The notes beneath the pieces are model-generated. The model had not been told where the DNA came from, searched no databases, and saw only the letters and a list, made by a program, of their open reading frames with translations. The translations under genes were made by a program, and so were the position numbers. A stretch of DNA of 64,000 bases from AP-15 sp963762575 (GTDB taxonomy: Bacteria; Pseudomonadota; Alphaproteobacteria; ATCC43930; CGMCC-115725): assembly GCA_963762575.1 (NCBI GenBank), contig CAVXLL010000016.1, forward strand, positions 340,882 to 404,881, written 5' to 3'. Of this stretch, positions 48,902-57,074 are shown piece by piece. Positions within the stretch are counted from its first letter, which is position 1; every line of letters begins with the position of its first letter.

Positions 48902-50119
48902 GTGACAACTACCGGGCTGCGCATTCTCTACGATTTGGGCGCCGCGCTCGACCGCGGCCGCGTGCTGGCTTATTGCAGGATCCTGCTTGCGGTCGAGACC
49001 GCCGCGTTTCTCTTTGTCGTGGCCGGAACTTACGGTCTGATCGTGCCGCTCGCCGGGCCCACCAGCACGGATTTCGTCAGCTTTTATGCAGCCGGGACCT
49101 TGGCCGATTCCGGCACGCCGGAACTTGCTTACGACCAGGCCGCCCATGACGCCTCCGAACAGCGCGCCACCGGAGCCGGCATCGAGTACCGTTTCTTTTA
49201 TTACCCGCCGGTGTTCCTGCTGCTGTGCGCCGCCCTCGCCCATCTGCCGTATCTGGCGGCCTTCCTCTTCTTCGAGATGGCGACGCTCGCCCTCTGCCTG
49301 ATCGTGATGCGAGCGATCTTGGCCGAGCACGGCTGGTCGGCGACGATCCCCGTGTTGGCGTTCCCGGCGGTCTTCTGGGCATTCGGCTTGGGGCAGAATT
49401 CGTTTCTGACGGCGGCTTTGTTCGGCGCCGGCAGCTTGTGGATCGATCGCCGGCCGATCCTCGCCGGGGTTTGTTTCGGGGCGCTCTGCTACAAGCCGCA
49501 TTTCGCCCTCCTCGTCCCGGTGGCGTTGCTCGCCGGCCGCCATTGGCGCGCTTTCGGCGCGGCTCTCGGGTCGGCGGCAGCGCTTTGCGGGTTGTCGTTG
49601 ATCGTCTTCGGCTGGGAGACCTGGAAAGGTTATCTCGCCGCCGCGGCCGGGTCGCACGCGACCTACGCATCCGGCCGGATCAATTTCGGCGGCTTTGTCA
49701 CCCCGTTCGGAGGCGTATTGCTCGCAGGCGGAACACCTGACATGGCCTATACGGCGCAGGCGGTGGCGACGCTCGGCGCCGGCCTGCTGGTGGCTGTCGT
49801 ATGGCGGCGCGGGCTCCCGCTGTCGATCCGGGCAGCGACGCTCGCCGCAGCGACCCTCGTGGCGGTCCCGGTCGCATTGATCTACGATTTGATGCTGGCG
49901 GCGGTCGCAGCGGCCTGGCTCGTCCGCGACCCGGCCGGGCTCGGCGGGTGGGAAAAGGTCGCGCTCGCAGCCTTCTTCGTGCTCTCCATGGTTCCGCCCG
50001 GTCTCGCCGAAGCCTGGCACATCCCGGCCGGGCCGATCGCGGCCTCGGCCCTCCTTATCCTCACCGCCGCCCGCGCTCTGGGCGCCCAAACGCTTTTGGT
50101 CGCGGGCGAGATCGATTAG
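48902..50119 (+). CDS. Glycosyltransferase family 87 protein (DUF2029)
   Basis: A 405-residue integral membrane protein with about ten helices. GT87 enzymes are mannosyltransferase-like polyprenol-phosphate-sugar transferases. Features are the catalytic-type TSTDFVSFYAAGTLADSGTPELAYD near residue 54, FYYPPVFLLLCAALAHLPYLAAFLFFEM near residue 99, FWAFGLGQNSFLTAALFGAGSLWIDRRPILAGVCFGALCYKPHFALLVPVALLAGR near residues 160 to 215. The GTG start fits. The acceptor molecule is unknown. It is flanked by unrelated genes. Confidence 0.88.
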   Translation: MTTTGLRILYDLGAALDRGRVLAYCRILLAVETAAFLFVVAGTYGLIVPLAGPTSTDFVSFYAAGTLADSGTPELAYDQAAHDASEQRATGAGIEYRFFYYPPVFLLLCAALAHLPYLAAFLFFEMATLALCLIVMRAILAEHGWSATIPVLAFPAVFWAFGLGQNSFLTAALFGAGSLWIDRRPILAGVCFGALCYKPHFALLVPVALLAGRHWRAFGAALGSAAALCGLSLIVFGWETWKGYLAAAAGSHATYASGRINFGGFVTPFGGVLLAGGTPDMAYTAQAVATLGAGLLVAVVWRRGLPLSIRAATLAAATLVAVPVALIYDLMLAAVAAAWLVRDPAGLGGWEKVALAAFFVLSMVPPGLAEAWHIPAGPIAASALLILTAARALGAQTLLVAGEID

Positions 50120-50165
50120 CATTCCAACACTCGACGCCTTCCTTGCATCACGAGAGGACACCGAC

Positions 50166-50903
50166 ATGCCGAGCTTTGAACACCACGGCGCTCATATCTA
50201 TTACGAGGAGTTCGGCCAGGGTTTCCCCATCCTGACCTTCGCGCCAGCGGGCCTGCAGTCGGTTATAGACGTGTGGCGCCAGCCCTCGGCGCCGATCAAC
50301 CCGACAACCGAGTTCGCCGACAAGTTCCGCGTCATGGCGATGGACCAGCGCAACGCCGGAGGCCAATCGCGCGCCCCGATCACCGCGCAGGACGGCTGGG
50401 ACAGCTACACCGCCGACCACGTCGCCCTCCTCGACCACCTGCGCATCGATCGCTGTCACCTGTACGGTCAGTGCATCGGCGGGTCGTTCATCCTGAACCT
50501 GATCAAGGCTCAGCCCGAGCGCGTCCAGAGCGCCGTGCTGGCGCAGCCGATCGGCCGCGTCGGTCCGATGGCGCCCGGCCGCCCCGCCCGGTTCAACGGC
50601 TGGGCGGAAACGCTCGAGGACCACCCGGAGGTCACCCCGCAAGTGCTCGACGCATTCTGCCATAACCTGTACGCCGCCGGCTTCGTCTACTGCGTCGACC
50701 GCGGCTTTGTCTCGACAGTCCGCACACCGTGTCTCGTGCTGGCCGGCAACGACGAGGCCCACCCCTACCCGATCTCCGAGGAACTCTCAAAGCTGCTCCC
50801 GAACTGCGAGTTCATCGCCGAATGGAAGACCGGCGCGGCCCTGACCTCCGCAAAAGCCTGCGTCAAGGAGTTCCTGTCGAAGCACACGCCCGCCCGAGCG
50901 TAG
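50166..50903 (+). CDS. Alpha/beta-fold hydrolase with cysteine in the nucleophile position
   Basis: A 245-residue alpha/beta hydrolase fold protein. The nucleophile elbow reads YGQCIGGSF near residue 100, with cysteine where serine is usual. The DQRNAGGQS segment near residue 60 is the typical strand-4 region, and the acidic-residue loop may be LAGNDEAHP near residue 196. At the position where the catalytic histidine is expected near the C-terminus, the sequence reads FIAEWKTGAALT without a histidine. It may therefore be catalytically atypical. It leads an apparent three-gene cluster with two SDR genes. Confidence 0.85.
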   Translation: MPSFEHHGAHIYYEEFGQGFPILTFAPAGLQSVIDVWRQPSAPINPTTEFADKFRVMAMDQRNAGGQSRAPITAQDGWDSYTADHVALLDHLRIDRCHLYGQCIGGSFILNLIKAQPERVQSAVLAQPIGRVGPMAPGRPARFNGWAETLEDHPEVTPQVLDAFCHNLYAAGFVYCVDRGFVSTVRTPCLVLAGNDEAHPYPISEELSKLLPNCEFIAEWKTGAALTSAKACVKEFLSKHTPARA

Positions 50904-50936
50904 AACAATCGCGCACCCGCAGGCAGGAGAGAGTTC

Positions 50937-51689
50937 ATGGACCTCACGGGCGCGGTCGCATTGGTGACCGGCGGCAATGGCGGGCTTGGCCAGCGCATCT
51001 GTCACGCGCTGGCGAAGGAGGGCGTGCATATCGCCGTCATGTATGCACAGAGCCGCGACCAGGCGGAGGGCGTCGCGCGCGAGCTGGCATCGAGGCATCA
51101 GATCAACGCTGCGGCCTTGGGGTGTGACATCACCGACCCTGCGGCGGTGGAGCGGGTCGTCGGCGAGGTGACCGGGCGTTTCGGCCATCTCGACATTCTC
51201 GTCAACGACGCCGCCTACAACATCGCGATCCCGTTCACCGACCTTGACAGTATGACGATGGAGGTGTGGGACAAGGTCATCGCGGTCAATTTGACCGGCC
51301 CGATGCGTCTGATGAAGGCGGTGGCGCCGGTCATGAAGTCGCAGGGCCGCGGCCGCATCGTCAACATCTCATCCGTGTCGGGGATCGGGCCGACCGGTTC
51401 GTCGATCGCCTACGCGGTATCGAAGGCGGGCTTGATCCATGTCACGCGCTGCATGGCGGTGGCACTGGCGCCCGAGACGTTGGTCAATTGCGTGGCGCCG
51501 GGCCTCTTAGAGGGCACGCGCGCGACTGCCAATTTGCGCCCCGACCAGATTGAGCGTTCCGCCACCACGTCACTGCTGAAAAAGCCCGCCGACAAGGACG
51601 ACTGCGCCGACATGGTGGTCACCATGTGTCGCACCGAAACCATGACCGGCCAGACCGTGGTTATCGACTCCGGCCGGTACTTTCACTGA
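50937..51689 (+). CDS. SDR family oxidoreductase (3-oxoacyl-ACP reductase-like)
   Basis: A 250-residue short-chain dehydrogenase. The cofactor loop VTGGNGGLGQRIC lies near residue 11, and LDILVNDAAYNIAI near residue 87 carries NDA where NNAG is usual. Catalytic Ser is in VNISSVSGIGP near residue 141 and the Tyr/Lys pair in YAVSKAGL near residue 156. The AGGAGAGA sequence 10 bp upstream is a good ribosome-binding site. It is 33 bp after the hydrolase gene and its stop overlaps the next SDR start as TGATG, so the three genes form an operon. Confidence 0.92.
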   Translation: MDLTGAVALVTGGNGGLGQRICHALAKEGVHIAVMYAQSRDQAEGVARELASRHQINAAALGCDITDPAAVERVVGEVTGRFGHLDILVNDAAYNIAIPFTDLDSMTMEVWDKVIAVNLTGPMRLMKAVAPVMKSQGRGRIVNISSVSGIGPTGSSIAYAVSKAGLIHVTRCMAVALAPETLVNCVAPGLLEGTRATANLRPDQIERSATTSLLKKPADKDDCADMVVTMCRTETMTGQTVVIDSGRYFH

Positions 51690-52522
51690 TGGACTTCTCC
51701 GGCAAGACCGCCATCGTCACTGGCGCCGCTTCCGGCATTGGCCTCGGCATTGCGACCGCGCTCGCCGAGGTCGGTGCCAACGTGGTGATGGCCGATATCC
51801 AGAAAGAAGCGGTTGAGCAGGCGGCCCACACCCTCTCCGGCACCAACAAGCGGGTCATGCCGGTGCGGATCGATGTGACGCAGGAGCAATCCGTGCTCGA
51901 TGCTTTGGCGGAGGCCGAACGCAATTTCGGCAAGCTCCACATCGCCTGCAATAACGCCGGCGTGCCGATGCATGGCACCCGACTGGTCGACTTGCCGGCC
52001 CGGGATTGGGAATTCGCCATTGGCGTCAACATCTGGGGCGTCATTCACGGTATCCGCCACTTCCTCCCCGCAATCCTGAAGCACGGGGAGGAAGGGCACA
52101 TCGTCAATACCGCCTCGGTCGCCGGCTTCCAGAACCGCCGCGGCACCAACCAAGGGCCGTATTCAATGAGCAAATACGCGGTCCTGTCACTGTCCGAGGC
52201 ATTGGAGCACGAACTGGAAGGCACCAATGTCGGCGTCTCGGTGCTGTGCCCGGGTCCGATCGCCACGAACATCGCGCGCGGTGCCCGCAACCGCCCCGAC
52301 CACATGGGCGGGCCGCAGATCCGCGCCAATGAGGAAGCGGTACTGGCCGAACGCCTCGCCACGACAGGTCTCGATCCGAAGAAGGTCGGCGAACGCGTCG
52401 TGGACGCGATCCGCACAAAGACGTTCTACGCCTTTGTCAGCGCCGTTCCCGCCGAAATCATCAAGGCCCGCCACCGCCGCATCGAAGACGCGCTCAACAG
52501 CCCGTGGGTCATCCACTACTGA
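51689..52522 (+). CDS. SDR family oxidoreductase
   Basis: A 277-residue short-chain dehydrogenase. The nucleotide-binding loop VTGAASGIGLGIA is near residue 9, CNNAGVPM near residue 88, Ser in VNTASVAGF near residue 142 and the Tyr/Lys pair in YSMSKYAVLS near residue 160. The C-terminal extension beyond the core, about 30 residues, helps separate it from its neighbour. The two adjacent SDRs are not close copies. With the upstream hydrolase they suggest a small catabolic operon of unknown substrate. Confidence 0.92.
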   Translation: MDFSGKTAIVTGAASGIGLGIATALAEVGANVVMADIQKEAVEQAAHTLSGTNKRVMPVRIDVTQEQSVLDALAEAERNFGKLHIACNNAGVPMHGTRLVDLPARDWEFAIGVNIWGVIHGIRHFLPAILKHGEEGHIVNTASVAGFQNRRGTNQGPYSMSKYAVLSLSEALEHELEGTNVGVSVLCPGPIATNIARGARNRPDHMGGPQIRANEEAVLAERLATTGLDPKKVGERVVDAIRTKTFYAFVSAVPAEIIKARHRRIEDALNSPWVIHY

Positions 52523-52611
52523 TGTCTTTACTTCAAAACGGACGATCCGCCCGTCACCTCGCGAAACCTGTGTGAAGAATTGGGATCGGGGTTGCGATGC
52601 GCGAGTATTAT

Positions 52612-52740
52612 CGTCTTCCGGCGAAAGCCGGGACCCATTGACCCGGTACCTCGAAATTCTCCAGCAATCGCTGGCTTATCAGCGATCACAGGCCTGTGCG
52701 GCGGAACGATGGACCCCGGCTTTCGCCGGGGAGACAATTG
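52612..52740. repeat. Hairpin-bearing inverted-repeat element (MITE-like)
   Basis: Two arms of about 28 bp (52612-52640 and 52709-52740) are inverted copies of one another with a few mismatches, spaced by about 70 bp. Each arm contains its own small hairpin, CCGGC-GAAA-GCCGG, closed by a GAAA tetraloop. The layout resembles short non-autonomous intergenic elements of alphaproteobacteria. It lies between the SDR operon and the DDN-type gene. No coding capacity is apparent. Confidence 0.65.
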
Positions 52741-52813
52741 GATGAGAGGCGCAGGCCAGTGCTTGGCGCGATTATCCACCAATTCGAAGGCACAACACTC
52801 AGAGGGAGTTCGG

Positions 52814-53278
52814 ATGATGACCGAAGCGAAGCTCGCTCCAAACCTTCCCGATTGGATGGTCGAGCATGCCAACCGCTACCTGTCCAGCGGCGGCGCCGAG
52901 GGGCACATGTACAAGATGACCCAGCCGGGCCGGCCAGAGATCACAGTACCAGCGCTATTGCTGACGACGACCGGCCGGAAGTCGGGAGAAAGGTTCATCT
53001 TCCCGCTGTTCTACGGGAAAGCCGGTGATAGCTATATCGTCGTCGCCTCGAAAGGCGGCGCACCGCAACACCCCGGGTGGTACCGCAACATCCTCGCCAA
53101 CCCGGAGGTCGACTTGCAGGTCGGGACCGCAAAGATGAAGGCGCGGGCCAGGACCGCCACGGGCGAGGAGCGCACCCGGCTGTGGGAAAAGGCACTGGAA
53201 TTCTGGCCGCCCTACGCCGATTACCAGCGCAAGACCGAGCGCGAGATCCCCGTCGTCGTGCTTGACCCCCTCCGCTGA
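52814..53278 (+). CDS. Nitroreductase/deazaflavin-dependent (DDN-type) oxidoreductase family protein
   Basis: A 154-residue protein of the DDN/nitroreductase-like superfamily. The pattern LLTTTGRKSGERFIFPLFYGKAGDSYIVVASKGGAPQHPGWYRNILANPEVDLQVG, residues 48 to 104, is diagnostic, including GRKSG and HPGWYRNI. The ATG at 52814 follows a GAGGGAG site. In mycobacteria such proteins bind F420; in alphaproteobacteria the cofactor is unresolved, so neither F420 nor FMN is assumed here. Confidence 0.88.
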   Translation: MMTEAKLAPNLPDWMVEHANRYLSSGGAEGHMYKMTQPGRPEITVPALLLTTTGRKSGERFIFPLFYGKAGDSYIVVASKGGAPQHPGWYRNILANPEVDLQVGTAKMKARARTATGEERTRLWEKALEFWPPYADYQRKTEREIPVVVLDPLR

Positions 53279-53367
53279 CATCACCAGCACCGCCGGAACT
53301 CCGCAGCAGCACGAGAAAGGCACGCGCCTACGTCGCTGGTGACCTTGAGCCGCCTATTTGTAATTGA

Positions 53368-56300
53368 TCACCCCTCTGCGGCAATCGCCGGCTCAGTGAG
53401 GTCGGCGAGGAGGGTGCGGGCGGCTTGCAGGTCGGCGGTGTCGAGGCCTTCGGTGAACCAGGCGAGGATCGGGGCGAGCAGGGCGGCCGCCTCTTGCGGC
53501 CGGCCCTGCTGTCGGCGCAGACGGGCGAGGCTCATTGCGGCGCGCAATTCCCAGGACTTGGCGTTCTGCCGGCGCGTGACGTCGATGGCTTTCTCGATGG
53601 CCGTCTCGGCCTCGCTGACCGTCCCGGCGCCGGCGAGCAAGGCCTCGCCTTTGAGCCGGTAAAGCTCCGCTTCAAGCGGCGCTCCTCCCATCTTCTGCAC
53701 CATCTCCAGCCCGGCGGCGATCGATACGAGCGCCGCTTCGGGCTTGCCGCTCGCTAATTGCGCATCCGCCTGCAAAGCCAGCTGAATATCTTGGCCAACC
53801 TCTAGACTGTAGCTTTCCGCACCTTGTGCGAATTGGGCCAGCCCCTTGTCGCTTTTGCCGGAAGCGCAGAGCGCCCAGCCGCTATGAACAAGGGCAGCCA
53901 CCTGAAACTGCGTGATGCGCTGCTCCTCGCAGATCTTCAAAGCCCGTCCGGCATAATCGGCAACCGCTGATGGCTCTCGGCGAAAGATGTGAACTTGCGC
54001 GGCGTAACACAGCGTCTGGGCGAGGGTCAGCGGGTGCCCGAGCGTCTCGGCGCTTCGTAGCGCGGCCTTCAGCTGGTCGAGGGACCGATCCGGGTAACCG
54101 AGCATCCAGGAAATGCGCATCAGGTGCATCTGGCAAACCACGCCGGGGTTGGTGCCCGGCCAATCCCGGAACGGCATGTTCGGATCGAACATCTCGAAGG
54201 CCCGCTGAAAGTGCGCTAGCGCCCGCTCCAGCTTCCCCTGGAAGAACAGCGGGTTGCCCAGCGCCACGTGCGCCCAGAGGAGACGGGCCGCATCATCAAG
54301 CCGTTCGGCCACCCGCAACCCCTCCTCGGCAAAATGCTGCGCCTTCTCCATCTCGAGGAGATGCAAGTGGTGGAGATACAGGGCCCTGAGCGCCGTGAAC
54401 CCCCGGGAGTGATCCCCGAGTTGCCGACAGAGCTCCGATACGCGCGCATAGGTTCGGCCGATGTCGGAGTGGTTCCAGGTTTTGGTCGCGAACAGTGCGG
54501 CGCCGAGCGCCGTTTGCAGGTCCAGTTCCCGCTCGGCCCGCTCGCGCATATCCGGCAGCGTGGCGACCAGCCCCAGGGCTCGGTGAAATTGGTCGATCGC
54601 TTCGAGGTTCGCCGACCTGCTCGCCGCGGCGACGCCGGCTTTTTGCCAGTAGGCAATCGCCTGCGCCGGGCAATTCGCTTCGGTGTAGTGATGCGCCATC
54701 AGCTCCGGTTGTGTGCTCGCCAGCTCGGGAAAGCGATCCTCCAGCAGCTTTGCCACCTGCTGGTGATACTGCTGGCGGGTCCGCTTCAGCAGCGATTGGT
54801 AAGCTGCATCCTGGATTAGCGCATGCTTGAAGAGGTAGCGCGAGCGCGGCGGGCGGCCGCGCTGGTAAAGCAGCTCGTCGACCACCAGCTGACCGAGACC
54901 GCTCTGCAGCATCTGTTCCTCGATCCCGGCCAGGGCGCTGATCATGTCGTACGCAAACTCGCGTCCCAGCACCGAGCCCAATTGCGCCACTTCACGCAGC
55001 CGCGGCGCCCGGTCGAGCCGCGCCATCAGCGAATCCTGCAACGTCGCCGGTATGTGCAATTGCGCCAGTGCTCCCGTGAGCACATAGGCGTCGTCGCGAA
55101 GCTCGAGCACCCCTGAACCGAGGATGGCCTTGGTCAGCTCCTCGACATAGAGCGGCACGCCGTCGGCCTTGGCGACGATATGATCGACCACCTCGCTGGG
55201 CAGTGGCCTGCCATCGGCCAGATGACCGACCATCGTCTCGACCTCCAGCCGCTCCAGGTGGTTGAGCGCGATCGGCGTCATGTGCGAGCGTTGCGGCCAG
55301 GGCGGCGTCAATTCCGGCCGATAGGTCGCAACCAGCATCAGCGGCGCAGTCGGCGCCTGCGCGATCAGCATGCCCAGCGTTTCCAACGTCGTCGGGTCGG
55401 CCCAGTGCAAATCCTCCCATGCCATCAGCACCGGGCCGCTCTCGGCCAGTTCGATCAGCCAGGCGACGATCGCATCGAGGGTCGCATCGCGCTGCTGCTG
55501 CGCCGTCATAGACAAGCGCGGATAGCGGTCCTCGGGCAACGGCACGGACATCAAATCGGCGAACAACCTGACACTTTCGGAGCGGGGCAAGATCTTGAAG
55601 CGGGCGAGCCCGGCTTCGAGCTTTTCCAGGTGCTGCTGGGCGCTGTCCTCCGGCTGCCAACCGAAGACGCGCTTCAGATGTTCGATGATCGGGTGAAAGG
55701 CGCTCGCCGTGTGAAACGGAGAACAGCGGATCGCCACCCAGATGTGGTCCTGCGAGGTCGCCTCCCGCAATCCTTCAACCAAGCGGGACTTACCGACCCC
55801 GGCCTCCCCCTGGATCAGCACGACCTGGCCGCGGCCGTGGCTGCTGCTGTCCCAGGCGCGCAACAGCAGCCCCATCTCCTCCTGGCGGCCGACGAGGGGT
55901 GCCGAGTTCCCGGTGCGGGTCGCGGCAAACCGGCTCTCGACATCCCGCGCCGACAAGACGCGCCAGGCCGGCACCGGCTCGGCGAATCCCTTCAGCTCAG
56001 ATGCCCCCAGATCCGCGATGTCGAAGTGATCGCCGAGCATTGCGCGCGTCGCCGCGCTGACGGCGATCTGGTTCGGCTGCGCCAATGCCTGCAGACGCGC
56101 CGCCAGGTTCGGCGTCTCGCCGACGACCGCGGTTTCCTGCGCCGTTCCCTCGCCGATCAGGTCGCCGACGATCACCGGTCCGGTGGCAATGCCGATCCGC
56201 ACCGCGAGCTCGACCCCGGGCGGCCTGGGGACCGCCGCATTCAGCTCCGCCATCGCATCGACGATATCGAGACCCGCCCGCACCGATCGCTCGGCCTCGT

Positions 56301-56856
56301 CCTCATGGGCGCGCGGGTAGCCGAAATAGACCAGGATGCCGTCGCCCATGTACTTGGCGACAAAGCCGTCGTAGCGCCTGATCGCCGCACCGCACCGGCT
56401 CTGATACGACGCGATCACATCGCGCAAATCTTCCGGGTCCATCCCGGTGGAGAGCGCCGTCGATCCCACCAGATCGCAAAACATCACGGTCAGCTGGCGG
56501 CGCTCGGCCTCCGGCGCCGCGGCCGGCGCGACAAGGGCGGCGGCCGGCAACTCGCGCTCGGCCGCAGGGGCGGTCGGCTTCTCGGCGTGCCGCAATGCCG
56601 GCAATGGTTGCAACAGCGCCACGGGCTCGGGTCGGGCCGCGCGTCCCTCGGGCGCCCAGACGAGGAACTCGCCGTCGAGGTCGGTCGCGATGTGCAATGC
56701 TCCAATCAGCTCGCGCCGGACGTCTTCCAGGGCATCGTCGTCTAGACCGAATCTTCGCTTTATCCGGCGATAGGAGATGTTGCCCTCGGTGACGAGGCGC
56801 CAGAGGACCTTCTGCAGCACCCTCTCAAAGTTCACGCGTCTGCCCTCGTTCGCCAC
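53368..56856 (-). CDS. Adenylate/guanylate cyclase-AAA ATPase-TPR multidomain protein
   Basis: A 1162-residue protein. A small helical N-terminal domain (residues 1 to about 70) is followed by a proline/alanine linker. The class III nucleotide cyclase domain covers about residues 118 to 290, with metal-binding Asp in VMFCDLVGST and VAKYMGDGILVYFG. An ATPase module follows with Walker A LIQGEAGVGKSRLV near residue 345 and LMAWEDLHWADPTTLE as Walker B near residue 475. The last 450 residues are helical TPR-like repeats. Such proteins resemble regulators of the LuxR/MalT ATPase type joined to a cyclase, probably making a cyclic nucleotide in response to a bound ligand. It stands alone on its strand. 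Confidence 0.9.
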   Translation of the reverse strand: MANEGRRVNFERVLQKVLWRLVTEGNISYRRIKRRFGLDDDALEDVRRELIGALHIATDLDGEFLVWAPEGRAARPEPVALLQPLPALRHAEKPTAPAAERELPAAALVAPAAAPEAERRQLTVMFCDLVGSTALSTGMDPEDLRDVIASYQSRCGAAIRRYDGFVAKYMGDGILVYFGYPRAHEDEAERSVRAGLDIVDAMAELNAAVPRPPGVELAVRIGIATGPVIVGDLIGEGTAQETAVVGETPNLAARLQALAQPNQIAVSAATRAMLGDHFDIADLGASELKGFAEPVPAWRVLSARDVESRFAATRTGNSAPLVGRQEEMGLLLRAWDSSSHGRGQVVLIQGEAGVGKSRLVEGLREATSQDHIWVAIRCSPFHTASAFHPIIEHLKRVFGWQPEDSAQQHLEKLEAGLARFKILPRSESVRLFADLMSVPLPEDRYPRLSMTAQQQRDATLDAIVAWLIELAESGPVLMAWEDLHWADPTTLETLGMLIAQAPTAPLMLVATYRPELTPPWPQRSHMTPIALNHLERLEVETMVGHLADGRPLPSEVVDHIVAKADGVPLYVEELTKAILGSGVLELRDDAYVLTGALAQLHIPATLQDSLMARLDRAPRLREVAQLGSVLGREFAYDMISALAGIEEQMLQSGLGQLVVDELLYQRGRPPRSRYLFKHALIQDAAYQSLLKRTRQQYHQQVAKLLEDRFPELASTQPELMAHHYTEANCPAQAIAYWQKAGVAAASRSANLEAIDQFHRALGLVATLPDMRERAERELDLQTALGAALFATKTWNHSDIGRTYARVSELCRQLGDHSRGFTALRALYLHHLHLLEMEKAQHFAEEGLRVAERLDDAARLLWAHVALGNPLFFQGKLERALAHFQRAFEMFDPNMPFRDWPGTNPGVVCQMHLMRISWMLGYPDRSLDQLKAALRSAETLGHPLTLAQTLCYAAQVHIFRREPSAVADYAGRALKICEEQRITQFQVAALVHSGWALCASGKSDKGLAQFAQGAESYSLEVGQDIQLALQADAQLASGKPEAALVSIAAGLEMVQKMGGAPLEAELYRLKGEALLAGAGTVSEAETAIEKAIDVTRRQNAKSWELRAAMSLARLRRQQGRPQEAAALLAPILAWFTEGLDTADLQAARTLLADLTEPAIAAEG

Positions 56857-57074
56857 GACCTTCGTCGCTACTTGATGTTTTGCTCGCGCCCGGCCGCGAT
56901 CGCGCCTCAGCCTCTGTAACCCGTCAGCGAAGTAGTGCCGACCGTACGGTTACTCAATCTCTCACGTCATGGCCGCTTCGTTAAGTGCGAACGTCCGGAT
57001 TTGGCGCAGCGGCCGTGACAACCACACCGATCGGGAACGGCAGAAAACCGCCCGAAGCGGCGGTTCGAGAGCGC

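Noticed and set aside
48839..50167. A 442-codon open frame antisense to the GT87 gene
   Set aside because: Its product is arginine-, glutamate- and glycine-rich with no family pattern, while the plus strand encodes a clear polytopic GT87 protein. It is a high-GC shadow.
55180..56745. A 521-codon open frame antisense to the cyclase-ATPase gene
   Set aside because: Composition is typical of antisense frames in GC-rich DNA, and the opposite strand has unmistakable cyclase and Walker motifs.
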